A stretch of DNA of 64,000 nt from assembly GCA_018806915.1 (NCBI GenBank), contig JAGKQI010000069.1, forward strand, positions 310,001 through 374,000. The letters run 5' to 3'. A model generated the notes under the pieces. The model saw only the letters and a program-made list of their open reading frames with translations, was not told the origin of the DNA and searched no databases. Shown in pieces: positions 18,351 to 28,587 of the stretch. The position numbers and the translations under genes were made by a program. The DNA is from Phytophthora colocasiae. Lineage: Eukaryota; Oomycota; Peronosporomycetes; Peronosporales; Peronosporaceae. Each line of letters opens with the position of its first letter. The first letter of the stretch is position 1.

Positions 18351-18945
18351 TTGACGTCACGGACGACTCAGACGCAGAGCGTCTCGCCCATAAGGCCTTA
18401 CGACGTCGTCGCCTAGCCGACGAACGTCCACTCGACGGAGTACGTGCCGCCCCACAGGTGATGGCCGTGCCCGGCCCAGTGTCCGTGACACTCAGTGACT
18501 GACTCGGTCTACCGCCGACGTCACTAGACGGAGTACGTGCCGCCGCACAGGTTTCGGCCCCTTCAGGCCCAGTGTCAGTGACACTCTGCGATCCACTCGG
18601 TCGACGACCGATGCCGCTCAGCGGAGTACGTGCCGCTGCACAATCAATGACCGTAACAGGTCCAGTGTCAGAGACACTCAGCGATCGACTTGGTCCACGA
18701 CCAGTATCACTCGACGGAGTACGTGCCGCCCCACAGTTCACGGCCTGGTAAGGCCCGATGCCATCGGCATCTAGTGACGGTCCATGACCGGCGTCACTCG
18801 GCGGAGTACGTGCCGCCCCACAGGGGTTACGTGAGCTTTGCCCACACGTTGACTCACTGTCAACCAGCGCTACGCGCTCAACAGGACTGCGGTCCTCGCA
18901 CTCGGCGCTGTCCACCAACTCGGACACACCGACTTCCAGCATCAT
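18304..18945 (-). repeat. Element C spacer of five tandem repeats between protease and RT
   Basis: An open frame with five copies of a unit of about 93 bp (87-93), marked by CGGAGTACGTGCCGC at 18438, 18529, 18622, 18715 and 18802. On the minus strand each unit reads about 31 residues around AARTPSSDTGRGPS and LSVTDTGP. It lies between the aspartic protease and the RT of a Gypsy element, where no domain is required. Element B has a different, two-copy repeat in the same place. Confidence 0.8.
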
Positions 18946-18951
18946 AGCCGA

Positions 18952-19471
18952 CTAGGCTCGATGCTCGCGCCAATAGCGCTTCTGCTTCCTAGCAGAGGTG
19001 GGTTCATGACTCGCCAAAGCTCCACTAGGAGAGAAGTGCGTAGCACCTAAGGTCTTCGACCTCCAATCAATCCATGGCTCGTGGCGCTCCAGCCACGCCA
19101 TGCCAAGGATGAGGTCGTACCTCGAATCCAGGTCCAGGACCAAGCAGCGTTCCACGCTATCGAAGTCCAAGAACTTCAGCCGCAGGTCCGCCATGGGGGA
19201 CCTTGGCCACCGTGACACGGACGCCCGTCGCTAGACGGACAGTGACGGTGTCACCTCTTCGCGCTCGAAGCGCCTCAGCATATTGCTGACTACCCTCAAC
19301 GGTGGAGCGTCTGACATAGTTGCCAGACGCTCCCGAATCGATCAACACGATCCACGGCTTCTCGAAGCCCTTCACGTCCACATGGACGACCAGCAAGCCC
19401 TGCTTGCTCACACGTTCCGTGTTTAAGAGCACGGAGCTCTTCGGGGCTGAGCCCCAGTGCCTCTCACGCAC
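18952..19471 (-). pseudogene. Element C aspartic protease, frameshifted
   Basis: The first frame (19471-19157) carries the active site IVLIDSGASGNYVRR. It passes into a second frame (19218-18952) with FLDFDSVERCLVLDLDS and YDLILGMAWLERHEPWIDW. The two match the protease of element B in order, so one frame break separates them. Confidence 0.82.
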
Positions 19472-19509
19472 TGCAGAACTCAGTTCTTCCCCAGTAGACC
19501 GCCCCGCGT

Positions 19510-20478
19510 CTACTGGGAGCCTTCGTTTCCCTGGGCAGAGCCCAAAGCGGGACCCGCGGCAGGGTTGCGGCCATTCTGGCCGGCGCGCTCTTTGCGCAGA
19601 GGGCAGTTGGGCCTCAGATGTGTGGGACTACCACACGTGTAGCACCGGCGGGTGCTCATACGCTGCACCGCAGCTCGTTGCTCGGCTACTTCATCTTCAG
19701 CATAGCTGAGGTCCATGGGCTCAGGTCCCCGGACCCTGTGCTGTTAGCACCGACCCTCGACAACTTAAAGTTGTGTTCGGCATTCAATGCCACGCTGACA
19801 GCGTCCTCGAAGGTGCGAGGATTCTGACGGAATGCCTCCGTTCTGGCCACGCCAGCTCGTAAACCTTCTATGAAGATGGTCACGGTGACCACCTCAGGTA
19901 GAGGGTCGGCAGCCATGCCGGCAATGAGCGTGCGCAGCTCTTGGACATAGTCCACCAGGTCCTTCTTGCCCTGTCGGCAAGCAAGGAAGCGTGACCGCAC
20001 GCGATACGCCTGGTTAGGCGGAGCAAACACTTGCGTAAGCTTGACCTTAAGCTCACCCCAAGTGGGGAAGGCCATTTCTACCGACGTCCCAGACGTCAAG
20101 GCCCATTCTCGTGCTCGCCCTTCGAGCTTAGAGATGGCGAACGCCACGCGTTGGCCTTCCAACTGGAGCATAGCGGCTCCATGGCCATTTCGACCTCTCG
20201 GGTCCACAACAGGAGGTTCTCTCCTTCGTGCCCGTGAAAGGTCTTCACGCTGAGCGTGACGGGCTTAGCTCTCGGAGCGGGGTTAACTCCTTTTACATTC
20301 CGTTGGATGTGCTCAACGAGAGCGTTTTCGTACGAGGCAAATGCCTCAAGACGCGCGTTGACGGCCTCCGGCCCTTGGGACGCAAGGTGCGCCATACCTT
20401 CGGGGCCCAGCAAGGACGTAAGCTTGTTAAGCGTGTCCCGCTGACTCGAGTCAAGTGAGCGTATGCTTCTGGCTCCAT
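19510..20478 (-). pseudogene. Element C gag, frameshifted
   Basis: It starts at ATG 20478 ([10 protein letters not shown], compare MDRSEFPHLT of B). Three further frames carry [19 protein letters not shown], then the capsid core (VKLTQVFAPPNQAYRVRSRF, RQGKKDLVDYVQELR), then a CCHC knuckle (CYTCGSPTHLRPNC). Three frame breaks separate them. Element B has the same gag in one open frame. Confidence 0.85.
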
Positions 20479-20511
20479 TCTCACAGAGAAACAGTCTTCA
20501 ACTCAGGAGTT

Positions 20512-20533
20512 GGATTGACTACAAGTGCTACCA
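20512..20533 (-). promoter_or_regulatory. Primer binding site of element C
   Basis: The minus strand reads TGGTAGCACTTGTAGTCAAT then CC, two bases inside the 5' LTR. The same 22 bases follow the 5' LTR of element B. Confidence 0.8.
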
Positions 20534-20535
20534 GA

Positions 20536-20956
20536 TGCAGCGGGGCTGCGTAGGTGTGCACGGCACAGAGGAAGTTTAGTTGACTCGTAGAGTCCTGCTT
20601 GCAAGGCACTAGCCTTCGGTTCTATACAAGAACCAAGTAGTCCACTAAATACGGGACTCACAGAGTCAGTGTCCCTATAACAAAGGACTAACACTAACTA
20701 TGTAAAATGCAAACTGATTTTTATTGACTTTATTGTCCTAATCCTAAATGTAACGGATTTAGTATCTAACATACTAAATCCTAATCAAAATGCAACGTGA
20801 GGCTCTGAGGCCATCTACGTATCTACTCGTGTGTGCCACACCATTATGTACCCACATAAATGTATCATGAGTGTCACACACTATTATGTACCCACATAAA
20901 TGTATCCATGTGTGTCACACACCAACGAGAAACATTCGTGTAACATCCCCGTTACA
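20536..20956 (-). repeat. 5' LTR of element C
   Basis: 421 bp, partner of 13362-13782. On the plus strand it is followed by AAGCT and then the remainder of the B LTR. Confidence 0.93.
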
Positions 20957-20961
20957 AAGCT

Positions 20962-21111
20962 AACAAGTATCTATAATATATTCAGTCTTAAATCTACCTA
21001 ATCTTTAGTTAGTCTCCCCAAGTCTTTGGGGACCGAGTGAACTGCCGTTCACTAGGAGTTTGTATACTCCAAGCCTTCCTCTGTGTGAAGTGCTGTGTGA
21101 CCCCCGTCACA
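20962..21111 (+). repeat. 5' LTR of element B, right part
   Basis: 150 bp, matching 28754-28903. With 13196-13361 it forms the full 316-bp LTR. Confidence 0.93.
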
Positions 21112-21113
21112 CT

Positions 21114-21135
21114 TGGTAGCACTTGTAGTCAATCC
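21114..21135 (+). promoter_or_regulatory. Primer binding site of element B
   Basis: TGGTAGCACTTGTAGTCAAT then CC, two bases inside the LTR and identical to that of element C. It starts with TGG, matching a tRNA CCA end. The tRNA was not identified. Confidence 0.8.
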
Positions 21136-21195
21136 TACGCCTACGCGGGTAGATTGATTACCTGAATCCTCTGTGGCCAGAAGTAGTTGGCCATC

Positions 21196-22200
21196 ATGGA
21201 TCGAAGTGAGTTTCCTCACTTGACCGACTCTCAGTTTGAGTCGGTCCGGAAGATGGCGGGCATCTTTGGGATGGATGCCTTCCGGAGCTTGGCGGCGGCG
21301 ACGCCGGCCGAGCAGGTCGAACGCGTGGCGGCGTTCGACATGTACGAACGTGGGCTCATTGAGCACGTTCGAGGAACCTTTGAGGCTCCTGTGGTTGAAC
21401 CGAGGCCGGTTCAGCCCAAGCCTTTAAGACTCAAGGTTCTTCCCTATGAAGGGAAAGAAGGTGAAAACCTTCACTTCTGGATCCGAGAAGTTGAGCTCGC
21501 CATGGAGGCGGCTCTCATCTCGGTGGAGCGACTTCGGGTCGCTTTCGCGCTGTCTAACCTCGGGGGTCGAGCGAAGACATGGGCGTACACGCGCGAAGCG
21601 ACGTCGCCTGGATGTTTTACATCCTGGGCCCAGCTGTGCGAACAGCTTCGGGCCGCATTCCTCCCGGCGAACTATGAGTATCGCCAGCGGTCACGCTTCC
21701 TAGCCTGCAAGCAAGGGAAACGTGACCTGCACGAGTACATCCAAGAGATGCGTGTTCTCGCGGCATCTCTGGTAGGAAACCCCCTACCTGAACACATCCA
21801 AGTAACTGTGTTCATGGACGGCTTAAGAGTAAGCCCGGCCCGCACGCAACTGTTCCGCGTGCAGGTCAACACGATGGAGGAGGCGATTCAAGTCGCGCTC
21901 CAGGAGGAGTACAGCCATACACAGGCTCAGACTCCTGCCTCTACGTGGCAAGACCACAGCGGGCCGACGACGGCGTCGGCCAGTGCTCCTGGGAATGGAG
22001 CAGGCTCGGGACCAGCCCCTATGGACTTGGGGCTCGCCGAGCAGAAACGCATCCGCTGTTTCGAGTGCGGGCGTTTCGGACACTTCGCACGTGTCTGCCC
22101 CTCTGGGGGGCAATGGAAGAGGTCTTCCAAGCCTCAAGGCTCTAAGGGCCGCTGGAAGAAGCCGGCGCCCAAGAGTCAGGGGAACTCCGGGGACCAGTAG
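21196..22200 (+). CDS. Element B gag
   Basis: 334 residues from ATG 21196 (MDRSEFPHLT), intact. The capsid domain includes VLPYEGKEGENLHFWIREVE, CEQLRAAFLPANYEYRQRSR and CKQGKRDLHEYIQEMR. A CCHC knuckle (CFECGRFGHFARVC) follows, with a basic tail. It packages element RNA. The pol frame is open across the end of gag in the -1 register, so -1 frameshifting is the likely route to Gag-Pol. Confidence 0.88.
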   Translation: MDRSEFPHLTDSQFESVRKMAGIFGMDAFRSLAAATPAEQVERVAAFDMYERGLIEHVRGTFEAPVVEPRPVQPKPLRLKVLPYEGKEGENLHFWIREVELAMEAALISVERLRVAFALSNLGGRAKTWAYTREATSPGCFTSWAQLCEQLRAAFLPANYEYRQRSRFLACKQGKRDLHEYIQEMRVLAASLVGNPLPEHIQVTVFMDGLRVSPARTQLFRVQVNTMEEAIQVALQEEYSHTQAQTPASTWQDHSGPTTASASAPGNGAGSGPAPMDLGLAEQKRIRCFECGRFGHFARVCPSGGQWKRSSKPQGSKGRWKKPAPKSQGNSGDQ

Positions 22201-22709
22201 GGGCGGGGCGCCCTACTGGGGAAACACTAAGTCCCCATGCGGGTGGTGCGGGAGGCACACGCAGTGGAGACTTAGCCCCAGAGAGTCTTGGGACTCTCAA
22301 AGCGGAGAAGGGCAGCGGTGGGCTGCTGGTGGTACACGCGAGTGTACGGGGGTTTAACAACCCCTTTAGAGTCTTGATAGACTCTGGGGCGAGCAAGAAC
22401 TTTGCTCGCCGACAAACTGTCGCAAGGAATCGCGGCAAGTTTGAGGACGCTCTACGTGAGAGCGAGGGAAGTGGGCTAGTCGCCGTACGACTAGCCGATG
22501 GTACGGTGGTGGAAGTACCAAAGGTCCAGGTGGACCTGGCTGTGAAGTTTGAGGACTTCGACAGCGTGGAGTCGTTCATTGTCCTCGAGATGGACAAGTA
22601 CGACTTGATCCTAGGATGCCGTGGCTTGAGAAGCACGAGCCCTGGATCGATTGGCGCGGCAAAGCCATTGGGGCTAGCCGGCCTGCAGTCTCTGACAGAG
22701 CTTTGGTGA
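22201..22709 (+). pseudogene. Element B aspartic protease, first frame
   Basis: It carries the active site RVLIDSGASKNFARR and runs on to YDLILG, after which it reads nonsense. The next frame resumes at PWLEKHEPWIDW (22620). Comparison with element C suggests one missing base near 22615. This frame is open upstream, overlapping gag. Confidence 0.82.
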
Positions 22710-24676
22710 GTCATGTTCCCACCTCTGTCAGGACTAAGGGCGTTCGCTGGAACCGCCAGGACGCGGCAGCGTCCGAGGAGTATTTGGGGGCTGGTGTAGT
22801 CGGTGCTACATCGCCCCACACGAGAAGTGATCGTGGGCCATGGATGGCCGGGGCAACGGGCGGAGGCCCTTGCCCTACGTGTGGGTCTGCAACGATAGCA
22901 GGGCCCCACGCACGAAGTCGCAGCGACGTACAGGCTGCGACTGTGGTAGTGCCCGAGAGCACTAACCAGGTGGGTAACTTAGGTCCACAAGCGGATCAAA
23001 GAGTTCCGCAGGAAGCCAAGATGGCTCGCGATGCCGAAGTAGTGGCATCGCCAGGCGTACGAGAAGTAGTTCGACGCCAGGTCGCTCAGACCATAACTGA
23101 TGCGGGTAACAGAGTTCCGCATGGAGCCACGAGGGCTCGTGATGCCGAAGTAGTGGCATCACCTGGCGTGGGTAAGTTAACTCCACGCCATGGTCGTAAG
23201 CCGGGGTTGGTAGAATACCATCCCGAAGAAGTCCACGAGGACTTGGGGCAGGAGCTAAAGGCTCCTAGGTCACAGCCGGTCGAAGAATGCTATCACATCT
23301 TCGACGGCGTGACCGGGCATCGCGTGAAGGCGGGGGCCATCGAGTTGGCACCCCTACCTGAGGTATCAGAGCTATTGAACCTCGAGGAAGTCGCGATGGA
23401 TGACTTCCTGGCCGAGTTGAAGGCCGGGGAGATATCGGAGATGGTTCTCCTTAGGCCGGAGCCCACTCCAGAGGAGTTGAACTCCTCCTCAGTGATGGAC
23501 GAAGACGTCCTGGAGGAGTTCCGGAAGCAGCGTGCGTCGCGCACGGGCTCCGAGATTCTGAAGAATCCGAAGGATCCGTTGTATCCTTTAGTGAAGGAGT
23601 TTGAGGACGTGGTGTCTAAGGACCCACCCTCAAAGCTCCCACCAGACCGAGGGATCAGGCACGAGATTGATCTCGTGCCAGGCACAAAGTATTGTGTCAC
23701 GCGTCAATGGCCCCTGCCCCGAGAGCAGAGCGACGTCATTGACGCGTTATTCGCCGCTAAGGCGAAAGCGGGAATGGTGCGGGAATCGAAGTCCCCGCAC
23801 TCGACGCCAACCTTCTGCGTTCGCAAGCCGAACGGGAAGTGGCGTCTGGTTCAATCTTACAAAAAGCTGAACAGCGCGACTGTGCCAGCACAGACGCCGA
23901 TCCCTCGCAAGGATGTGTTGTTGAACAACATGGCCGGCTGCACGCTGTATAGCGCGCTGGATCTGGTGGATGGATATTACCAGATCCTGATGCGGGAGTG
24001 TGATATCCCGCTCACGGCCGTGAGCACGCCGAGCGGTATGCTCTGGGAGTGGCTGGTAATGCCACAAGGTCTATCCAACGCACCAGCGACCTTCAATCGC
24101 TTGGTCACACAGTTGTTTAGACCTTTGCGTGCGTTCACGCAGACGTACTTTGACGATATATTCGTCCATAGCCGTGCCGAGGGAGGCAAGACGGCTATAG
24201 AGGTGCATCGAGAGCACCTCCGTCGAGTGTTTGAGGTCATTAGAGCTAACAAGCTCTATGCCAACATCGACAAGTGCGTCTTCGCAGCTGAGGAGATTAA
24301 GGTCCTCGGCTGCTTCGTCAGCAGCGTCGGGGTTCGAGCGGATCCTGACAAGGTCAAAGCCATTGCGGCATGGCCTGTTCCTCGGTCACAGAAGGACCTG
24401 AGGAAGTGGTTGGGCTTAGCCAACTACTTGCACAAGTACAGTGCTGGCTATGCGGGACTCGCAAAGCCTTTGTCGGACCTTCTGAAGAAGGAGGCCGAGT
24501 GGTGCTGGGAGCGCCAGCACCAGGATGCTTTGACAGCATCAAGGCGAGCTTGCAATGCGCGCCCGTCCTGGCGTTGCCGGACGATGCCAAGTCGTTTAGC
24601 GTTGTCTGTGACGCTTCCGACTATGCAATTGGCTGTGCGCTATTGCAACAGGACGATGAGGGACGAGATAGGGTGA
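22616..24676 (+). pseudogene. Element B protease end, spacer and reverse transcriptase
   Basis: A second pol frame of 686 codons. It holds the protease end (PWLEKHEPWIDWRGKAIG), a polar spacer with two copies of a repeat (ARDAEVVASPGV at about 23015 and 23135), then RT: HEIDLVPGTKYCVTRQWPLP, FCVRKPNGKWR, ALDLVDGYYQI, PQGLSNAPATFNRL and YFDD in TYFDDIFVHSR. It ends in nonsense after LLKKEAEWCWERQHQ; RNase H continues in another frame. The catalytic Asp pair is intact. Confidence 0.88.
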
Positions 24677-25698
24677 TCTCGTTCCAGTCCAGGCAGCTGA
24701 AGGCTGCCGAACGGAATTATCCCGTTCACGACAAGGAACTCTTGTCGATGAAGTATGCCCTTGTCAAGTTCAGGGTGCATCTTCTGGGCTCAAGGCCCTT
24801 TGTGGTCTATACGGACCACGCTTCCTTGCGGACAGCCATCCATACGCCGCACTTATCGCAGCGGATGGCGCGTTGGCTGTCATTCTTCGCGGAGTATAAC
24901 TTCCGCGTTGAATACAAGCCTGGCAAGCTCAACACGCTTGCCGACGCTTTGTCGCGCAGGCCCGACTATGAGTTCGCTCATATTAGTCGGGCCACGACGG
25001 ATCTTTACGATCGAATACGCTTGGCGTATCGGGACGATGATACCCTCGCCCCTATTGTGCGGTATTTGTCCGCTGGCACAGATGCCAAGGTCGAATGGCT
25101 TACGCCTCGACAGCGGGCACAACTCCACCGCTATGAGTGGGCCGATGGCCTGCTCCACTATCGGGTGGAGCCCGGGGATCCTCCGCGGGTCGTTGTTCCG
25201 AACGACGAGGATCTGAAGTATGATATACTTCACGAGGCACACGATGTGCCTTCGAGTGGCCACTTGGGCCGAGAGAAGACCTATCATGGGGTCTCTCTGA
25301 TGTTTTGGTGGGCCCACATGTACAAGTGGGTGGCCAAGTACATCAAGACATGTGAAACATGTCAGCGCGTGAAGCCAGCGGGGCACGCGTCGGCTCCGCT
25401 GCAGAGCCTGCCAGTCCCACTGGACTGCTGGAAGTCGATGAGTCTCGACTTTGTCTTCGGCCTTCCAGCCGATGACCAGAAGAACACCGGCATTGTGGTG
25501 TTTGTATGCCGGTTGAGCAAGATGGTGCATCTTGCTCCGGTCTCTGAGACCATTACCGGGGAACAAACTGCGAAGTTGTTCCTTGATAGCGTCTTCCGCT
25601 ATCACGGGTTGCCTGAGACTGTTGTCTCTGACCGCGACCCGCAGGTTTACCCGCTGCGTTTTGGAAAACGCTGTTCCAATTGCTTGGAACACGGTTGA
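24516..25698 (+). pseudogene. Element B RNase H and integrase core
   Basis: A third pol frame, meaningful from FDSIKASLQCAPVLALPD. RNase H: FSVVCDASDYAIGCALLQQD, YTDHASLRTAIHTPH and LADALSRRPDYE. Integrase zinc finger: HDVPSSGHLGREKTYHG ... CETCQRVK. Core: first Asp in MSLDFVFGLP, second in VVSDRDPQ. The frame is lost right after that Asp (VYPLRFGKRCSN is nonsense). Confidence 0.87.
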
Positions 25699-26678
25699 CG
25701 ATGTCAACAGCGGACCATCCGCAGACCGATCGTCAGACTGAGCGCGTCAACCGAGTGGTTGAGGACGTGCTGCGCAGTGTTTGCGCTGAGGCGCCGCGCT
25801 CTTGGTCAGCGCAGCTGCCTATGGTTGAGTTTGCACTCAACAACGCGGTACACGCGTCAACGGGGTTCACGCCGTTCTACTTGAACGGGCTTCGAACCCC
25901 AGGTGCCGCTCCCACTGGGTAGGGGCACCGCGGCTTCGAGAGTAAGTGGGGAGAGGCTCGGAAGAGCTTTCCTCCCAGAGTTTCCAGTGTGGAACCAGCC
26001 GCGTTGCGGAAGAAGTTGTCGACATTTGTCGGCAACAGGCTGAATGTGATCAGCCGGGTGCGAGATGCAATGGCACTCGCACAGGACAAGCAAAAGGAGT
26101 ACTCAGACCAACATGGGAGAGGAAACTTAAGTGTATTTAATGTGGGGGACTTAGTGCTACTCGACACTAGGAACCTACCTCTTAACACTGTTAGCTCCAC
26201 GGTGAGCAACAAGTTGAAGCATCGCTTCATTGGACCCTTCAAGGTCCTGAGTAGGCACGGCGCTGCCTACACGATCGACTTGCCTAAGTCGATGACGACC
26301 CACCCGACGTTTTATGTGGGTCGTCTGAAGCGGTACCATGACCCTCAGGGTCATGCGGCCCCTCAAGAGGTTGAAGGCGGCCGCGAGGAGGAGAGTGAAC
26401 CTCCTCGACGCGAGGTTGAGCGTCAGGCGCAGAGCGCCCCAGGTAATATGGAGTTTGGTGACTCCCAGGGGCGAAGCCGTACCCCGGCGGAAGGTACGAG
26501 CGGTGTGGATACACCGAGGGGCCAAAGGAGTAGGCCCCTAGGCGAGAGTCGAACGACGACTGGGAGTACGCGTACGGTTGCGACTCCCGGCGAGACATCG
26601 TCGCCTGAAGGTCGTAGACCTCTTGACGAAAGAGAGTCAAGTGCCCGCGAAGGGGCACTACGGTCTACACGACCATGA
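25680..26678 (+). pseudogene. Element B integrase C-terminal part
   Basis: It resumes at MLGTRLTMSTADHPQTDRQT, with the catalytic Glu in QTERVNRVVEDV, then FALNNAVHASTGFTPFY, and stops at 25922. A further frame from about 25989 continues (VGNRLNVISRVRDAMALAQD) into the GPF-type module (HRFIGPFKVLSRHGAAYT, HPTFYVGRLKRYHDP) and a polar tail. So two more breaks lie here, near 25680 and between 25905 and 25990. Confidence 0.83.
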
Positions 26679-26750
26679 AGATCACTGCATCGCGAGACGC
26701 AGGTCTTCCAACTGGCGCAAGACACCAGGCAGGTCGGCTGCAGGGGCAGC

Positions 26751-27131
26751 TTGGCCGCCATGCTCAAGACCAAGAGCACCCTCAAGCGCAAGGACACGCG
26801 CTCCGGAGGAGACGGATCTCCTCCTGTTGCTCAGCAACAAGTTGGTCAAGAGGCCCAGTCGAAGGCCTCTGAGTCCCCAACGTCGGGGACGGCTCGAAAG
26901 AGCAGTCGAGCGAGGCCTCCTCCGGCTTTGCTTGACCGGAACGGAGAACGCCACTACCATGTGGAGCGGGTTCTCCAGGAGCGGCGTCGCGGTGGGAAGC
27001 GCCAGCTCCGAGTGAAGTGGCGCGGGTACCCTGCGTCGCAGACTACCTGGGAGCCGATTGAGCGGCTCCAGGTTGACTGCCCGAAGGCTGTCGCGTGCTG
27101 GGAAGAGGCACGTCGGCTGCCTCGTAAGTAG
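26751..27131 (+). pseudogene. Element B chromodomain
   Basis: The C-terminus of the polyprotein, in its own frame: a basic linker, then ALLDRNGERHYHVERVL and the chromodomain core LRVKWRGYPASQTTWEPIER, ending in a stop at 27131. Matches the domain of element C. Probably an integration-targeting module. Confidence 0.78.
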
Positions 27132-27210
27132 TCCGCGGCTTCTTAGCCGCTGAACGGGGTTGGGACACAGGCGTATGTGTTCCATACCCGCGCTCATTGT
27201 GAGCGCTGGA

Positions 27211-28405
27211 CTAAGACTCAGTTCTCAGTCGCTCCATCTGATGATGGAGCTGACGTTTGCCTACGAGGTGGGCAAACTGGACACGAAGGTCCCGGAGGCG
27301 GAGGATGTCCTCCAGGTGATCTTCGTCACGGAGTTTGTTGTACTCCTCGGTTGACTTGACTGTCAACCGGACCCATTGCCAGAAGAGGTCCTCAGCGTCG
27401 ATCCACGACGCAGTGTTCTCTGGGAGAACCCATGGGTAACCCCATGTGGGCTTGAGACCACCCTTAGTCTCAGGCTTCTTGCGAAGCGAGGTGAATTCCT
27501 TGGTAGGAATTCGGTGCTGTGCTAAAAGCACGCACCTGGCAGCCTTGAAAGAGAGGTTCTTTCTGAACCAAGGCCCGCTCATAGGCGCCTTTGGAGGTAT
27601 GGCCCCCTATGAGAGGACGCGGGTCCTGGAGCTGCTCGAGATACGCAGCAGCTCCCGAGCCTTGATCGGGCGGGTAGTCCCGCTGGTGGACAGAGTCCTC
27701 ATCGTGTTGATGAGACCCACCTGCGACCGTTGGTGCGGTGCGCATTGGCTGTTGAGCAGCCTGAAAGAGCTCTTGCTGCTCGTCGAGATTGTTAGTGATC
27801 TCTTGGGACTCACGAATGAGTCCCTTCTCCTCATCGTCATCGTCTTGACAAGGAGACTGTGAAGCATGACGCTTCTTGGAGTTGGTGCTGGGCACCTTCT
27901 CCTCTGCCAGAATGGCCCGGGCGCGTTCGCGCCCTTCAGCAAGTGTCAGATGTCTGACAGGTGGTGGCGTAGTGTCGCCACCACGGCCGCTGGTGTTGTC
28001 GGGAGACTTGGACGCGGTGTCCTTGTCTCCATGGTGCCCCTCCGTGGTCGGAGCACCCGCCGCAGGCTTGCCCTCGGCGTCGCCGTTGTCGCTCTCGTCG
28101 CCCGAGTAGATGACAAGAGTCGCTTCCTGTTCGGAAGGACTCCAGGAACCGGGACTATGGTCCCTATACTCGAACCGAGGATTCGGTCGAGTATCAGGCG
28201 GTAGGGACGGAGACCTACTGCGCCTTTGGCTAGGGCTAGCCGTCGCAGCAGTGCTGCTGGGCGAGCTAAGAGCCCTGGAGGCCACATCGGTGGCCTCATG
28301 AAGTGCCGAAGCCTGGCCGCGAGGCTTGGCTGGCTTGGAAGTTGGCTTTGCAGCCTTCTTCCGTGAAGACGCTTGCGCGTCTGGGTTTGCACCCTTTGCA
28401 GACAT
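27211..28405 (-). pseudogene. Antisense ORF inside element B
   Basis: Minus-strand coding sequence between the chromodomain and the 3' LTR, opposite to gag-pol. The first frame runs from ATG 28405 to 27470 (311 codons): a Ser/Pro/Lys-rich N-terminus, an acidic middle (QDDDDEEKGLIRESQEI) and the motif VRHLTLAEGRERARAILAEE. A second frame (27582-27211, 123 codons) continues with NLSFKAARCVLLAQHRIPTK, GGLKPTWGYPWVLPENTAS and a helical, charged end. The overlap suggests one frameshift near 27560. Another minus-strand frame from 28515 (MSKSIDLPPALIAAASAL) may be an N-terminal extension. No known domain recognised. Additional antisense ORFs are known in some plant Gypsy lineages, but I cannot show homology. 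Confidence 0.5.
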
Positions 28406-28576
28406 GTTGCTGGGCTTCCAAGGAAGCCTGGTACGCGTTGGCAGTGCGCCCTGTGCTCTGTGAGAGCAGAAGCCGCAGCGATAAGAGCTGGCGGCAGGTC
28501 GATCGATTTCGACATTGAAGAGAGAAATGTGAAAGGGATTTTCTCTCTTCTCTGATTGGACGAGAGTCGAATCTAA

Positions 28577-28587
28577 GTGGGGGAGGA
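28577..28587 (+). other. Polypurine tract of element B
   Basis: GTGGGGGAGGA directly before the 3' LTR, nearly the same as the tract of element C. Confidence 0.75.

Larger units (their letters stand above)
13362..20956 (-). mobile_element. Gypsy retrotransposon C inserted in the 5' LTR of B
   Basis: 7595 bp on the minus strand, with 421-bp LTRs (13362-13782 and 20536-20956). The 5-bp AAGCT lies on both sides (13357-13361 and 20957-20961); the intact LTR of B at 28.7 kb has AAGCT once at the same place, which proves the insertion. Only one LTR difference was seen (C versus T in TCCACGTGTG / TCCATGTGTG). Gag and pol are both broken by several frameshifts, so a defective copy appears to have moved recently, presumably with proteins supplied in trans. 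Confidence 0.95.

Noticed and set aside
24880..25707. 275-codon minus-strand ORF in element B
   Set aside because: Antisense to RNase H and integrase motifs that are clearly real on the plus strand.
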